Source of the DNA: a virus
Virus record (IMG/VR): IMGVR_UViG_3300048586_000893
Location: 1-51,408 of that record
Reading direction: 5' to 3' (one strand)
Length of the DNA: 51,408 bases
Below the pieces are notes generated by a model. It was given only the letters and a program-made list of their open reading frames with translations. It did no database searches and was not told the DNA's origin. Each line of letters opens with the position of its first letter. Position 1 is the first letter of the stretch. The position numbers were made by a program, and so were the translations under genes. Of the stretch, positions 13,233-21,569 are shown piece after piece.

Positions 13233-15434
13233 ATGAAAATGTGGCTGACCCCCGCCGAGATCGCCGATCTGGCCCTGCCGGGCCTGCCGACGACCAAGCG
13301 CAACGTCAATCTGCTCGCCGAGCGAGAGGATTGGGCGCGCTTCGCCGGCCTGTCCCGGCCGCGGGCCGGGCGTGGCGGCGGCGTCGAGTATCATGTCAAT
13401 ATGCTGCCGGTCGCGGCTCGCGCTGCCTATTTCGGCGCCCATGCGCCGGTCGAGAGCGCCGCGACGGGCGCTGCGGAGACGATCCAGGCGGCGCCGGAGC
13501 CGGCCGAGGGCACGGGGCGAGCGGCGACGCTGCAACTGGATGCGCGGCTCGCCGTGCTCGGCGCCCTGAAGGCTTTCACCCGCTCGTCGTCACTGAAGCA
13601 GACGGTCGCCGTCGGCCATTTCGTCGACCTCTACAATCTCGGCCGCGTTGACGTGCCGGCCTGGGCGAGCCAGATCATCGGGCGCCTGTCGACCCGCACA
13701 CTCCTGCGCTGGCTCGCGGCGGCCCGTGAGGGCGAGACTGAGCGCTTGGCGGTCGACAAGGGCGCCGCGCGCCGCGGCCAGGGCGTGCTCGACGCCGCCT
13801 TCGACGGCGAGATCAAGCATTTCGCCCTCGCGGTCCATTCCTTCAACGAGCTCTACACGGCCCGGCAGATCTACGAGACGATCCGCGCCGAGTTCGGCGC
13901 GCGGCTGGCGGCCGAAGGTCTGGCGCTGCCGGTCCAGCGGGCGTTCGAGATGCGCTTCAAGGCCTGGAGGCAGGAGCACGCTGCCGGCCTCCTGCGGATG
14001 ATGGACCCCGACGGCTACCGTTCGAAGATGCGGACCTCGGGCTCCTGCGCTCATCTCGTGCCGCATCTCAACGCGCTCTGGCAGATCGATGCTTCGCCGG
14101 TGGACGCGCTCTGTGTCGACGGCCGGCATTCGATCTATGTCTGCATCGATATCTGGTCGCGCCGCATGTGCCTCTTCGTCTCGAAGACGCCGCGTTCCGA
14201 GGCCGTCCAGATGCTCATGCGCAAGGCGATCCTCGCCTGGGGCGTGCCCGATGCCGTGAAGACGGATAACGGCTCCGACTTCGTCGCCCGCGCCACGGTG
14301 CGCCTCTTCGCCAAGCTGCAGATCGAGGCCATCCGATCCCATGCCTTCTCGCCTTGGGAAAAGGGCGTGGTCGAGCGCAACATCCGCACCTTCCAGACCG
14401 ATTGCGCGCGCATGCTGCCCGGCTTCGTCGGCCACAGCGTCGCCCATCGCAAGAAGATCGAGGGGCGCAAGGCCTTCGCGGCCCGTCTCGGCCAGAGCGA
14501 CAGCGACGCCTTCAACGTCACCCTCACCGGCGAGGAACTGCAGGCGATCGTCGACCGCTGGTCGAGCGAGATCTTCGCCCAGCGCGCGCATGGCGGCATC
14601 GGCAATCTGACACCCTTCGCCCGCGCCGCATCCTCGACAAGGGCCATCCGCACCGTCGACGCCGATGCGCTGGCCACGCTGCTGATGCCGGCGCCCGATG
14701 CCGAGGGCCTTCGCACCGTCGGCAAGAACGGTGTTCGGATCGGGGGCTTCCACTATCTGGCGCCGGATTGCCTGCCGGGTGATCGCGTCTTCGTGCGGCT
14801 CGATCCGCATGACGCCGGCACGGTGTGGCTCTTCGACGAGACGGGCGACCGCTTCATCGGCCGTGCGCTCAATCCCGAGCGCGCCGGCGTCGACCCGGCC
14901 GAGCTGGTGGCACGCACCCGCGCCGCCCAAAAGGCGGCGATCGATGCGCAGACGGCGCAGATCACCCGGCAGGTCAGGAAGGGTGTCACGCAGCGCACCG
15001 TGCTGGAGGGCCGGCTCAAGGACGCCGCCGCGGCTGCGGGCAACCTGGTCGCCTTCCCGCCGCGCTCCGAGATCCACACGACGCCCGCGCTCGATGCCGG
15101 TCTGGAGATCGCGGCCCTGCGCCGGGGCGAGGCGCCTGCGGCCGCGCCGCTCACTCCAGAGGCGGCGAAGGTCCACGCGCAGCTGCTGGCCGAGATGGAG
15201 GATGCGCCGACCCCGGCGTCCGCGGCCCGCCGCCCCTCGAATGTCCGCCCGCTGCGCGATCACGAGACACCGCAGCAGCGCTACCGGCGCTGGCTCGATC
15301 TGCATGCCCGGCTGGAGGCCGGCGAGCCGATCTCTCCCGAACAGGCGGCCTTCTATGGCGGCTTCGCCAACAGCAGCGAGAAGCGCGGCCTGGACGGGCT
15401 CTACGAGGAATTTGGCGAGGCGGCGTTGCGTTAG
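13233..15434 (+). CDS. A: Mu A-like DDE transposase
   Basis: A 733-residue transposase, longer than Mu A (663). The N-terminal Mu-type HTH is at about residues 4-66 (WLTPAEIADLALPGLPTTKRNV...GGGVEYHVNMLP). The RNase-H-fold catalytic core (about 275-400) has Asp286 (WQIDASP), Asp345 (KTDNGSDF) and Glu381 (GVVERNIRTF). A beta-barrel-like region (GGFHYLAPDCLPGDRVFVRLDPHD) and a basic C-terminal tail follow, the latter expected to contact B. The start ATG at 13233 is chosen because the HTH begins right after it. It carries out replicative transposition and integration. Confidence 0.96.
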   Translation: MKMWLTPAEIADLALPGLPTTKRNVNLLAEREDWARFAGLSRPRAGRGGGVEYHVNMLPVAARAAYFGAHAPVESAATGAAETIQAAPEPAEGTGRAATLQLDARLAVLGALKAFTRSSSLKQTVAVGHFVDLYNLGRVDVPAWASQIIGRLSTRTLLRWLAAAREGETERLAVDKGAARRGQGVLDAAFDGEIKHFALAVHSFNELYTARQIYETIRAEFGARLAAEGLALPVQRAFEMRFKAWRQEHAAGLLRMMDPDGYRSKMRTSGSCAHLVPHLNALWQIDASPVDALCVDGRHSIYVCIDIWSRRMCLFVSKTPRSEAVQMLMRKAILAWGVPDAVKTDNGSDFVARATVRLFAKLQIEAIRSHAFSPWEKGVVERNIRTFQTDCARMLPGFVGHSVAHRKKIEGRKAFAARLGQSDSDAFNVTLTGEELQAIVDRWSSEIFAQRAHGGIGNLTPFARAASSTRAIRTVDADALATLLMPAPDAEGLRTVGKNGVRIGGFHYLAPDCLPGDRVFVRLDPHDAGTVWLFDETGDRFIGRALNPERAGVDPAELVARTRAAQKAAIDAQTAQITRQVRKGVTQRTVLEGRLKDAAAAAGNLVAFPPRSEIHTTPALDAGLEIAALRRGEAPAAAPLTPEAAKVHAQLLAEMEDAPTPASAARRPSNVRPLRDHETPQQRYRRWLDLHARLEAGEPISPEQAAFYGGFANSSEKRGLDGLYEEFGEAALR

Positions 15435-15441
15435 GCCGACC

Positions 15442-15467
15442 AAAAAAGAGCCCCGCCGAAGCGGGGC
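15442..15467 (-). terminator. intrinsic terminator read on the minus strand, between A and B
   Basis: GCCCCGC (15450-15456), CGAA loop and GCGGGGC (15461-15467) form a perfect 7-bp stem. Read on the minus strand it is followed by TCTTTTTT (complement of 15442-15449), a textbook intrinsic terminator. On the plus strand no T-run follows, so early transcription should pass. It may block antisense transcripts entering A. Confidence 0.75.
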
Positions 15468-15491
15468 CGATCAAGTCTTGACGAGGAACAG

Positions 15492-16265
15492 ATGAACGCA
15501 ATGACACCTGAAATCAAGAGTGACGGCTTCCAGCGCCCGGCTTCGCTCGCCCTGCTGAAGAACGTCGTCCACATGGTCGGGCTCGTGCAGCGCCTCAACG
15601 ATCGCGGCGCCCATATGCCAGGCTTCGGCGTTGTCCATGGCTATAGCGGCTACGGCAAGACCTATTCGGCCGTCTTCGCCCAGAACAAGACGGGCGGCCC
15701 GCGTATCGAGATCGGCGACAGCTGGACCAAGAAGACGCTGGTGCGCGCAATCCTCAAGGAACTCGGCGTGCGCGAGCCCAAAGGCACGGTCGCCGATCTG
15801 ACGGAACAGGCGATCATCCGCCTGGCCGAGCCCAACCACCCGCCGCTCTTCATCGACGAGGCCGACAAGCTCGTCGACAAGGGCATGATCGAGCTGGTGC
15901 GCGAGATCCAGGAGGGCGCGCAGATCCCGATCGTGCTGATCGGCGAAGAGCTGCTGCCGCAGAAGCTGATGAAGATCGAGCGCGTCCACAACCGCGTGCT
16001 CGACTGGGTCGCCGCACAGCCCTGCGACCTGGAGGACACCCGCAAGCTCGCGCAGATGTTCTGCCCGCATCTGGCGATCGACGATCCGACGCTGGAGGCG
16101 ATGCGCAACGCCTCCGAGGGGCGTGCCCGGCGCATCGTTACCAACCTCTACCGCGCCCGCGAATTCGCAGCGACGCGGGGCCTGAAGGCGCTCGAAGCCG
16201 GCGGCCTCGTCCCCGAATTCTTCACCGGCAACCCGCCGGCGCGCTCGTCCCGCAGGAGCGCGTGA
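15492..16265 (+). CDS. B: Mu B-like AAA+ target-selection ATPase
   Basis: A 257-residue AAA+ ATPase of the MuB/TniB group. Walker A is GYSGYGKT (residues 50-57) and Walker B is PLFIDEAD (D122, E123). LIGEELLPQKL resembles the sensor-I region, and a C-terminal helical lid (EAMRNASEGRARRIVTNLYRAREFA) follows. In Mu, B coats target DNA and activates A, directing insertion away from self. It follows A after 57 bp holding the hairpin, and AGGAACAG serves as RBS. It overlaps the next gene. Confidence 0.95.
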   Translation: MNAMTPEIKSDGFQRPASLALLKNVVHMVGLVQRLNDRGAHMPGFGVVHGYSGYGKTYSAVFAQNKTGGPRIEIGDSWTKKTLVRAILKELGVREPKGTVADLTEQAIIRLAEPNHPPLFIDEADKLVDKGMIELVREIQEGAQIPIVLIGEELLPQKLMKIERVHNRVLDWVAAQPCDLEDTRKLAQMFCPHLAIDDPTLEAMRNASEGRARRIVTNLYRAREFAATRGLKALEAGGLVPEFFTGNPPARSSRRSA

Positions 16266-16870
16266 TGAAGCAGGGACAATCCTCGCCCCTCAGCGGCGGC
16301 AAGCACTACTGGACCACGATCCGCAAGGTCGCGGCCGAGCGTGACGGGCTCTTCACCGTCAACGACGTCTTCGGCCTGACCGGCGGCGTGACGCGGCCGG
16401 CCGTGACAAACTATGTCCTCGCCCTGCTCGCAGACGGTCATGTCGAGGTCGCCGCGACCCGGCACTGGGGCGGCCGCTGCGAGAAGACCTATCGCCTGCT
16501 CCGGAAGGAGGTGGCGGTTCCCGAACTCGGCGCGCTTCACAATCGCCAGGCCGTCCGCCGGCAGCAGATCTGGCGGGCGATGCGCGCCCTGCAGAGCTTC
16601 ACGATCCGCGAACTCGCCTGCGCGGCCTCGACCGAGGAGGCGCCGGTCAGCGACGCCGTGGCCCAGAACTATCTGTGGTGGCTGCGCCGGGCCGGCTACG
16701 TCGCCCTCGTCGGCCGCAAGGGCACGGTCGGCCACTACCAGCTGCTCCGGCGCAAGAACACGGGCCCCTTCGCCCCGATCGTGAGGCATCGCGAGCAGAC
16801 GATCGTCGATCGCAACAACGGCGAGTCCGTTAACCTTAACGGTCTCCAGACCAAGGGGTGGGCGGCATGA
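16265..16870 (+). CDS. early protein with probable tandem winged-helix domains
   Basis: A 201-residue protein. Two segments look like winged-helix DNA-binding units: residues about 15-80 (WTTIRKVAAERDGLFTVNDVFGLTGGVTRPAVTNYVLALLADGHVEV...YRLLRKE) and about 95-160 (RQQIWRAMRALQSFTIRELACAASTEEAPVSDAVAQNYLWWLRRAGYVALVG...YQLLRRK). Each ends in a YxLLR strand. The start overlaps the B stop. An early regulatory or replication role is likely; the family is not named here. Confidence 0.75.
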   Translation: MKQGQSSPLSGGKHYWTTIRKVAAERDGLFTVNDVFGLTGGVTRPAVTNYVLALLADGHVEVAATRHWGGRCEKTYRLLRKEVAVPELGALHNRQAVRRQQIWRAMRALQSFTIRELACAASTEEAPVSDAVAQNYLWWLRRAGYVALVGRKGTVGHYQLLRRKNTGPFAPIVRHREQTIVDRNNGESVNLNGLQTKGWAA

Positions 16871-17265
16871 ACCGCGGCCCCATCCCCGGCTCGGCCGGCA
16901 AGCTCGACGCCGTCGCCAAGGCCCGCCTGGCCTGGGGGGAGGCGGTCCCCGCCGAGATCCTCGTCCTGGCCGAAGCCTGCAAGGCGCAGACCTCCCGCGC
17001 CGTCGCCAGGCGCCTCGGCTACTCCGACGCCGTGATCAGCCATGTGCTCGGCAACAAGTATCCCGGCGATGTCGCTCGGGTGCTGGCCACCGTTCGCGGC
17101 GCCCTGATGGGCGAGACGGTCCTTTGTCCGATCCTCGGGGACATCGGCCGCGACCGCTGCTTCCGCGAACAAGCCACGCCCTTCGCCGCGACGAACTCGA
17201 CGCGCGCCCGGCTCTCCCACGCCTGCAAGACCTGCCCCAACCGCCAGCAGAAGGACTCCGTCTGA
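16867..17265 (+). CDS. early HTH protein with a C-terminal Cys cluster
   Basis: A 132-residue protein. A helix-turn-helix is visible at about residues 28-62 (AEILVLAEACKAQTSRAVARRLGYSDAVISHVLGNKYPG). The C-terminal part has four cysteines arranged C...C...CxxC (LCPILG, DRCFRE, HACKTCP), suggesting a small metal site. It overlaps the neighbours on both sides by 4 and 1 nt. It may be a middle-early transcription factor; no named family recognised. Confidence 0.75.
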   Translation: MNRGPIPGSAGKLDAVAKARLAWGEAVPAEILVLAEACKAQTSRAVARRLGYSDAVISHVLGNKYPGDVARVLATVRGALMGETVLCPILGDIGRDRCFREQATPFAATNSTRARLSHACKTCPNRQQKDSV

Positions 17266-17483
17266 TGATCGTCTCTGTCGCCAAGCTGCTGGCCGCTGGC
17301 TGCGCCGTCACGGCGCCCTTCCTCGCCGGCCTGTTGCTGCCCGGGCTCTCCGTCTCGGCCGCGGCCTTGATCGCGCTCGTCGGGCTGGGGCTCGGCGGGT
17401 TCGGCCTGGTCGTCTTCTGCGCGCTCGATAGCGCCGAGGAGCTGGAGCATCTGCGCCGCCTCAACCCGAACCTGCGGAGCTGA
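17265..17483 (+). CDS. small two-TM early membrane protein
   Basis: A 72-residue protein with two hydrophobic segments (about residues 3-27, VSVAKLLAAGCAVTAPFLAGLL; and 30-54, SVSAAALIALVGLGLGGFGLVVF) and a charged C-terminal tail (SAEELEHLRRLNPNLRS). Its start overlaps the previous stop by 1 nt. An early-expressed membrane peptide could alter host membrane function; this is not shown by the sequence. Confidence 0.7.
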   Translation: MIVSVAKLLAAGCAVTAPFLAGLLLPGLSVSAAALIALVGLGLGGFGLVVFCALDSAEELEHLRRLNPNLRS

Positions 17484-17486
17484 CCG

Positions 17487-17924
17487 ATGCAGACCGGCAC
17501 CTCCCAGCCCAAACCGCTCTCCGGCGATCTGCGCGAGATCCGCGACCTCTTTCGCCGCTATGTCGGCGCCCATCACCGGCCGACGATCGACGCCTGCCGT
17601 GAACTCTATGTCGCGCTCAACGTCATGGCCGAGAAGGCCGACGTGCTGGAGGACCGCGCTGCGGTCGCCGACGAACTCGAGGCGGTGGCGCGCGATCTCG
17701 ACCTGGTCGCGAGTGCCCAGGCTTCGCCGACGCTTCAAGAGGCGTTGAAGCGCGACCAGCGCGCCCTGCAGGCGCAGCTCGATCGCGAGGACGGAGGCAG
17801 CGATGGCGGCCTCTCCCGCCTCTCGGCGGCGATCGGCGACAGCAACGTCGTCACCTTCCCGGTGGTGCCACGGCCGGCGATCTCGCGGGTCGATTGTCAA
17901 GACGAAGGCGGGGACGCGGCATGA
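17487..17924 (+). CDS. early helical protein of unknown function
   Basis: A 145-residue protein, largely helical and charged (GDLREIRDLFRRYVGAHHRPTIDACRELYVALNVMAEKADVLEDRAAVADELEAVARDLDLVA), with a possible coiled coil over residues 50-100 and a variable C-terminus. It starts 3 nt after the previous stop and overlaps the next gene by 4 nt. No domain recognised. Confidence 0.7.
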   Translation: MQTGTSQPKPLSGDLREIRDLFRRYVGAHHRPTIDACRELYVALNVMAEKADVLEDRAAVADELEAVARDLDLVASAQASPTLQEALKRDQRALQAQLDREDGGSDGGLSRLSAAIGDSNVVTFPVVPRPAISRVDCQDEGGDAA

Positions 17925-18208
17925 GCTGGCTGCTCGACGACCAGCGCCAGATCGCGGCGAGCCATCGGCAGCGCCGCGCGCTCGATGGCCCGACGCTCGA
18001 CGAGCGCGCCGACGCGATCCTCGCCTCCGTCGAGAGCCCGACCGGTTTCGGCCTCGACATGGATCTGCGCCACCTCGCCGGCCAGGTGAAGCGTCAACGG
18101 GCGCTGGCTCGCGATGGCATCCGCGACGGCCGCTTCCTGCTCCATCTGGAGCACGCGCTGCGCGATCTCGCGGTGCGGGCGCCCGTGCTGCCGGGAACGA
18201 CGTCATGA
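17921..18208 (+). CDS. small early protein of unknown function
   Basis: A 95-residue basic, helical protein (MSWLLDDQRQIAASHRQRRALDGPTLDERADAILASV...DLRHLAGQVKRQRALARDGIRDGRFLLHLEHALRDLAV). It overlaps both neighbours by 4 nt (ATGA type), which is the best evidence that it is translated. No family recognised. Confidence 0.68.
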   Translation: MSWLLDDQRQIAASHRQRRALDGPTLDERADAILASVESPTGFGLDMDLRHLAGQVKRQRALARDGIRDGRFLLHLEHALRDLAVRAPVLPGTTS

Positions 18209-18732
18209 GCGAGCGGCATGTCCCCTTCGATACGATCGTCCACGCCGTGGCCGCGGTGGGGGGCCGCTCACGCTTCGAGATCATGTCCGGCGACCGGGGC
18301 AACTCGGACCGGACGCGACTGCGCCATCTCGCCTGGTGGCTGGCCCGCAAGCTCACCCCGCTCTCGCTGGAGGCGATCGGCCAGGCTTCGCGCGGCCGCG
18401 ACCACACCACCGTCCTCAACGGCGTGCGCGCGATCGATACGCTGCGCGAGAAGAGCGAGATCTTCCGCCAGGAGAGCGACGCCCTGCTCGGCACCCTGAT
18501 CGCGCTGGAACGCCAAGGGATGCTGCAGCTCGCGACGATCGCCGATCCGTTGGCCACCGCCCGGCGCATTCTCGCGGCGCCAGAGCGGGAGGCCGTCCGC
18601 GTGCCCGTCATCGACATCGTCGCGATGGCGCGCCTGCTCGTCGAGACCTTCGGCGACGGCACCGAGCCGCCGCCTGACGACCCTTCCGAACCCGCCTCAG
18701 AACCCGTCCAGGAGACGCCTCATGCAGCCTGA
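18205..18732 (+). CDS. stand-alone DnaA domain IV (oriC-box-binding) protein
   Basis: A 175-residue protein whose residues about 30-100 match the C-terminal DNA-binding domain of DnaA: RTRLRHLAWWLARKLTPLSLEAIGQASRGRDHTTVLNGVRAIDTLREKSE, with the DHTTV signature at 66-70. The AAA+ part of DnaA is absent, so it can bind DnaA-box-like DNA but not form an initiator filament. It overlaps both neighbours in the early operon. Likely roles are recruiting or interfering with host replication, or regulating a DnaA-box promoter. The acidic Pro-rich tail is unremarkable. Confidence 0.88.
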   Translation: MSERHVPFDTIVHAVAAVGGRSRFEIMSGDRGNSDRTRLRHLAWWLARKLTPLSLEAIGQASRGRDHTTVLNGVRAIDTLREKSEIFRQESDALLGTLIALERQGMLQLATIADPLATARRILAAPEREAVRVPVIDIVAMARLLVETFGDGTEPPPDDPSEPASEPVQETPHAA

Positions 18733-19375
18733 CACCGCCACGCCCGCCATCCCCTCGGCCACCGTCGAGATCGACGGCAAGTCCTACATGCGCAATGCCA
18801 AGGGCGCCCTGATGCCGATCGAGCTGGTCAAGCCGGCCGACAAGCTGGAGGACGAGACGGTCCGCAAGGTGCTCGCCTTCGCGCTCTCGCTCTCGGCCCA
18901 GATCGCGCGCTTCAAGGCGCACACCTTCGCCGATCTCAACGCCTTCCAGTCCCTGCTGGAGCAGGAATACGGCGCCCGCGCCGGCGGCGAGAAGGGCAAC
19001 GTTACCTTCCAGAGCTATGACGGGCTCATGCAGGTCAAGGTGCAGATCGCCGACCTGATCGAATTCGGTCCGCAGCTCCAGGAAGCCAAGAAGCTGATCG
19101 ACGAGTGCCTGGTCGAGTGGGGTTCGGAAAGCCGCCCCGAGATCCGCGCGCTCGTGAACCGCGTCTTCAATGTCGAAAAGGCCGGCCAGATCAACAAGGC
19201 CGAGCTGTTCTCGCTCCTGCGCATGGACATCGAGGACGAGCGCTGGAAGCGCGGCATGGTCGCCATCCGCGACGCCATCCGCGTCACCGGCACCAAGGAG
19301 TATGTCCGCTTCTACAAGCGCGCCCGGCCGCAGGACCGCTTCGAGCCGGTCGTCATCGACCTCGCGGCCGCGTGA
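18722..19375 (+). CDS. DUF3164 early phage protein
   Basis: A 217-residue DUF3164 protein. VEIDGKSYMRNAKGALMPIELVKPADKLEDETVRKVLAFALSLSAQIARFKAHTFADLNAF is the family signature, with the C-terminal RMDIEDERWKRGMVAIRDAIRVTGTKEYVRFYKR helix block. DUF3164 is common in the early region of Mu-like phages; its biochemical role is not known to me. It overlaps the DnaA-like gene by 11 nt. Confidence 0.9.
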   Translation: MQPDTATPAIPSATVEIDGKSYMRNAKGALMPIELVKPADKLEDETVRKVLAFALSLSAQIARFKAHTFADLNAFQSLLEQEYGARAGGEKGNVTFQSYDGLMQVKVQIADLIEFGPQLQEAKKLIDECLVEWGSESRPEIRALVNRVFNVEKAGQINKAELFSLLRMDIEDERWKRGMVAIRDAIRVTGTKEYVRFYKRARPQDRFEPVVIDLAAA

Positions 19376-19382
19376 GGTCCAG

Positions 19383-20456
19383 ATGGCACGGTTGACCCAG
19401 CGCCCACTTTGCGTAGTGGCGGAATATGAGAAATCCGCCAAGGAAGCGGAGGCGCTATCCAATAGTGATGTAGGCAGGCTGCACTGCATCAGCGGCGCCC
19501 ATGCGCGATACGTCATCGCCAGCGAGGAGATCCCAGTTCACGCGTATGTCGATTCATCTGCTAACGGCGATTGTTTCGAATTCCTCGATTTGCGCCCAAA
19601 CGGCGTCGATTTCGGCCTTTGTTGCGTCGAAATAATCGAACCGCTCTTTCATGCGGTAATTCGCAGCCGCATCGCGCACCATAGTCGGCCAATCCCAAAA
19701 AGCTTTCTTTTCTGCGGGGGACAATCCCGGCAGCCGTGCTCTGCTTTCGAGCATGATATTTCGCATATAAGCCAAGGTGGAAGCCATCCACCAAATCTTG
19801 TGCCTAACAGCGTCACGCGCTTTGGACTGCACGCCCAGCACAGGACGGGAAGAATACTTATCAAATTTCGCTTTGACCGTTGCCACATGCATTTCGAAGC
19901 TAATAACTGCGTCGAAGCATTGCGCGATATCAGACTGCGGGCCCCTCGCCGCTCTCATCAGGGCATTGAAAATATCCTCCATTACGTGGTCAATTTCATC
20001 AACGATGCCGCGTTCTTCAACCAGTTCAGCCGCTTTCAACCTGAGATTCTGTGCCGCTGCCACAGCCGCTTGTCTATCCGCAGTTCGAAGCTGCTTTCCG
20101 ATGAAGCGAAGCGTTATCCCTGCAACGCCGGCGGTCAATACGCTTCCCAAGAGAGATTGGTAACGATTGAACCAAAATTCGAAACAACCGAAGACGATTT
20201 TATCAGGTGCTGCTTCTCTAAGTTTTGCAGCTCTGCACAGCGGCTCGCTGATGTCCAACGCGATACCCAGCGCTACGGCAAGGCCCATCGTAACAATAAA
20301 AAAGATTGTTGCACGATCGTCGCCTTTAGACATGTGGAATCTCCCCAAGAGCGAAGTGTAGCGGGGGAACTCAATCTTTGTAATGCCTCGAATGCGGGGC
20401 TTAGCGCACCGAGCCGTCGGGCCGGTCGCGCCAGCCTGTTTGGAGGTGACCGCTAA
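19383..20456 (+). other. open plus-strand frame spanning an antisense gene
   Basis: From an ATG with GAGGT upstream, a 357-codon plus-strand frame runs without a stop through the whole antisense gene 19554-20333 and ends TAATG on the next early gene. The first ~55 codons (MARLTQRPLCVVAEYEKSAKEAEALSN...) and the last ~35 lie outside the antisense gene and look like ends of a native early gene. The middle reads like non-protein (many Cys, His, Ser) and is codon-aligned antisense to the other gene. I treat it as an interrupted early cistron, not a confirmed protein. Confidence 0.35.
19554..20333 (-). CDS. antisense two-TM membrane protein (moron)
   Basis: A 259-residue protein with two N-terminal hydrophobic segments (about residues 9-27 and 58-76) and a long helical cytoplasmic-type domain rich in Ala, Arg and aromatic residues (WWMASTLAYMRN, FWDWPTMVRDAAANYRMKERFDYFDATKAEIDAVWAQIEEFE). 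The start at 20333 has GGGGAG upstream on the minus strand. GC content is lower than in flanking early genes. It lies antisense in the early operon, so it is probably expressed in the lysogen. No family recognised; a defence or exclusion function is possible. Confidence 0.75.
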   Translation of the reverse strand: MSKGDDRATIFFIVTMGLAVALGIALDISEPLCRAAKLREAAPDKIVFGCFEFWFNRYQSLLGSVLTAGVAGITLRFIGKQLRTADRQAAVAAAQNLRLKAAELVEERGIVDEIDHVMEDIFNALMRAARGPQSDIAQCFDAVISFEMHVATVKAKFDKYSSRPVLGVQSKARDAVRHKIWWMASTLAYMRNIMLESRARLPGLSPAEKKAFWDWPTMVRDAAANYRMKERFDYFDATKAEIDAVWAQIEEFETIAVSR

Positions 20457-20869
20457 TGGTCGCGTATTCCTTCAACAAGCGTTTTGCCGAGCCGATCGTT
20501 TGCGGCCATCCGACCACGGGCATCGTCAAGCGCCAGACCATCCGCGCGCCGCGCAAGCGCCACGCCCGGCCCGGCGAGCTGCTGCAGCTCTATCAGGGCA
20601 TGCGAACCAAAGACTGCCGGCGGATCATCGCTTACCAGGTCTGCACGGCCGTGCGGCCGGTGCGGCTCTGCATTGCCCGCGGCTATGTCCAAATGGTCGA
20701 CACCGGCGAGGCGTTCGGCACCGCTGCGTTCCTCGACAATTTCGCCAGCGCTGACGGCTTCCTGCATTGGGACGACATGCAGGCCTTCTGGAAGGCCGCC
20801 CATGAGCAGGCGGCCGACCCGGAGATGGCGTTTGAGGGCGTCATGATCAGCTGGGGGCCGCACTCATGA
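20456..20869 (+). CDS. ASCH-like early phage protein
   Basis: A 137-residue protein beginning MVAYSFNKRFAEPIVCG...KRQTIRAPRKRHARPGELLQLYQGMRTKDCRRI, the pattern of ASCH/PUA-like proteins found in many Mu-like and other phages. The KRQTIR and RPGE-L-LY elements are the characteristic ones. It probably binds RNA or modified nucleotides, but no activity is established here. GGAGGTGA upstream supports the start, which overlaps the upstream frame as TAATG. Confidence 0.82.
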   Translation: MVAYSFNKRFAEPIVCGHPTTGIVKRQTIRAPRKRHARPGELLQLYQGMRTKDCRRIIAYQVCTAVRPVRLCIARGYVQMVDTGEAFGTAAFLDNFASADGFLHWDDMQAFWKAAHEQAADPEMAFEGVMISWGPHS

Positions 20870-21252
20870 TCAGCGAAATCATCCCCTCGCGGCCACAGGC
20901 GCAGACAGACGTGCGCGCGCTAACGCTTTGCTTCCCACGCCATGATGCAAGCGCCCAAGCCGCACATGATTCCGCCCATCATCACGAAAGGGCCAAACGC
21001 CGTAACAGTTTGCAGCAGACTCTGCAGATGGTCGCTCGCCTGCAGGACTTGACCAACAGGGTCGCGGACGACTTCGGCCGGCTTGGCCGCATCGAGGTTA
21101 CGCCAGTAACCGATGGCGACCAGCACCACACCAACCAGAAAAACAACAAGGCCTACCATCTAAGCTACCCCATCTCGGGTTTCAGGAAGGCATCCTGTAC
21201 TCGAACCGCCAGCAAGGCACCAATCGCATCGCTAGTCGGGGGGATGGCATGA
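20866..21252 (+). other. open plus-strand frame spanning a small antisense gene
   Basis: The 128-codon frame starts in an ATGA overlap with the ASCH-like gene and ends in an ATGA overlap with the gene at 21249, just as a native cistron of this operon would. Codons after about residue 18 run antisense, in register, to the membrane gene 20920-21159. The native part is thus only MISEIIPSRPQAQTD and a short C-terminal stretch. It is an interrupted or residual early cistron. Confidence 0.35.
20920..21159 (-). CDS. small antisense two-TM protein
   Basis: A 79-residue protein with a strongly hydrophobic N-terminus (VGLVVFLVGVVLVAIGYW, residues 2-19), an amphipathic middle and a second hydrophobic helix (GPFVMMGGIMCGLGACIMAW, about 56-75). 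The RBS is weak (GGGG about ten bases before the ATG). The hydropathy pattern makes chance coding unlikely. Antisense to the early operon, like its larger neighbour. Function unknown. Confidence 0.6.
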   Translation of the reverse strand: MVGLVVFLVGVVLVAIGYWRNLDAAKPAEVVRDPVGQVLQASDHLQSLLQTVTAFGPFVMMGGIMCGLGACIMAWEAKR

Positions 21253-21569
21253 CCGCCCCCGTCATCCCGCTCCCGCTCCAGATCGACGCCGTCCGCTTTG
21301 CCGAGACGCGCCAGCGCTGCATGCTCGGCGGCAAGGCGATCAAGGAACTGCGTGGCGACCAGTTCGGCCAGCGCGACATGGAACGGCTCAACGCGGCCGC
21401 CCGCTCGCTGGAGAAGCTGCACGAGAACGCCGACGAGATCCGCGCCTTCCTGAAGCTACCGGCCGAGGCCCGCGAAGCCGTTTTGCGGCACAGCGAGACC
21501 ATGGCGCAGATGTGCCTGGAGCTGGCGAAGCGCGAGGCGATCGCCGCCGCCGGAGGGCCGGTGCGGTGA
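21249..21569 (+). CDS. early phage protein of unknown function
   Basis: A 106-residue helical protein (IDAVRFAETRQRCMLGGKAIKELRGDQFGQRDMERLNAAARSLEKLHENADEIRAFLKLPAEAREAVLRHSETMAQMCLELAKRE). The AARSLEKLHENADEIRAFLKLP region looks like a coiled-coil hairpin. The start is in an ATGA overlap with the upstream frame. No named domain recognised. Confidence 0.72.
   Translation: MTAPVIPLPLQIDAVRFAETRQRCMLGGKAIKELRGDQFGQRDMERLNAAARSLEKLHENADEIRAFLKLPAEAREAVLRHSETMAQMCLELAKREAIAAAGGPVR

Noticed and set aside
13590-15443. 617-codon minus-strand frame over transposase A
   Set aside because: The plus strand shows an intact DDE transposase; the reverse frame has no protein-like pattern.
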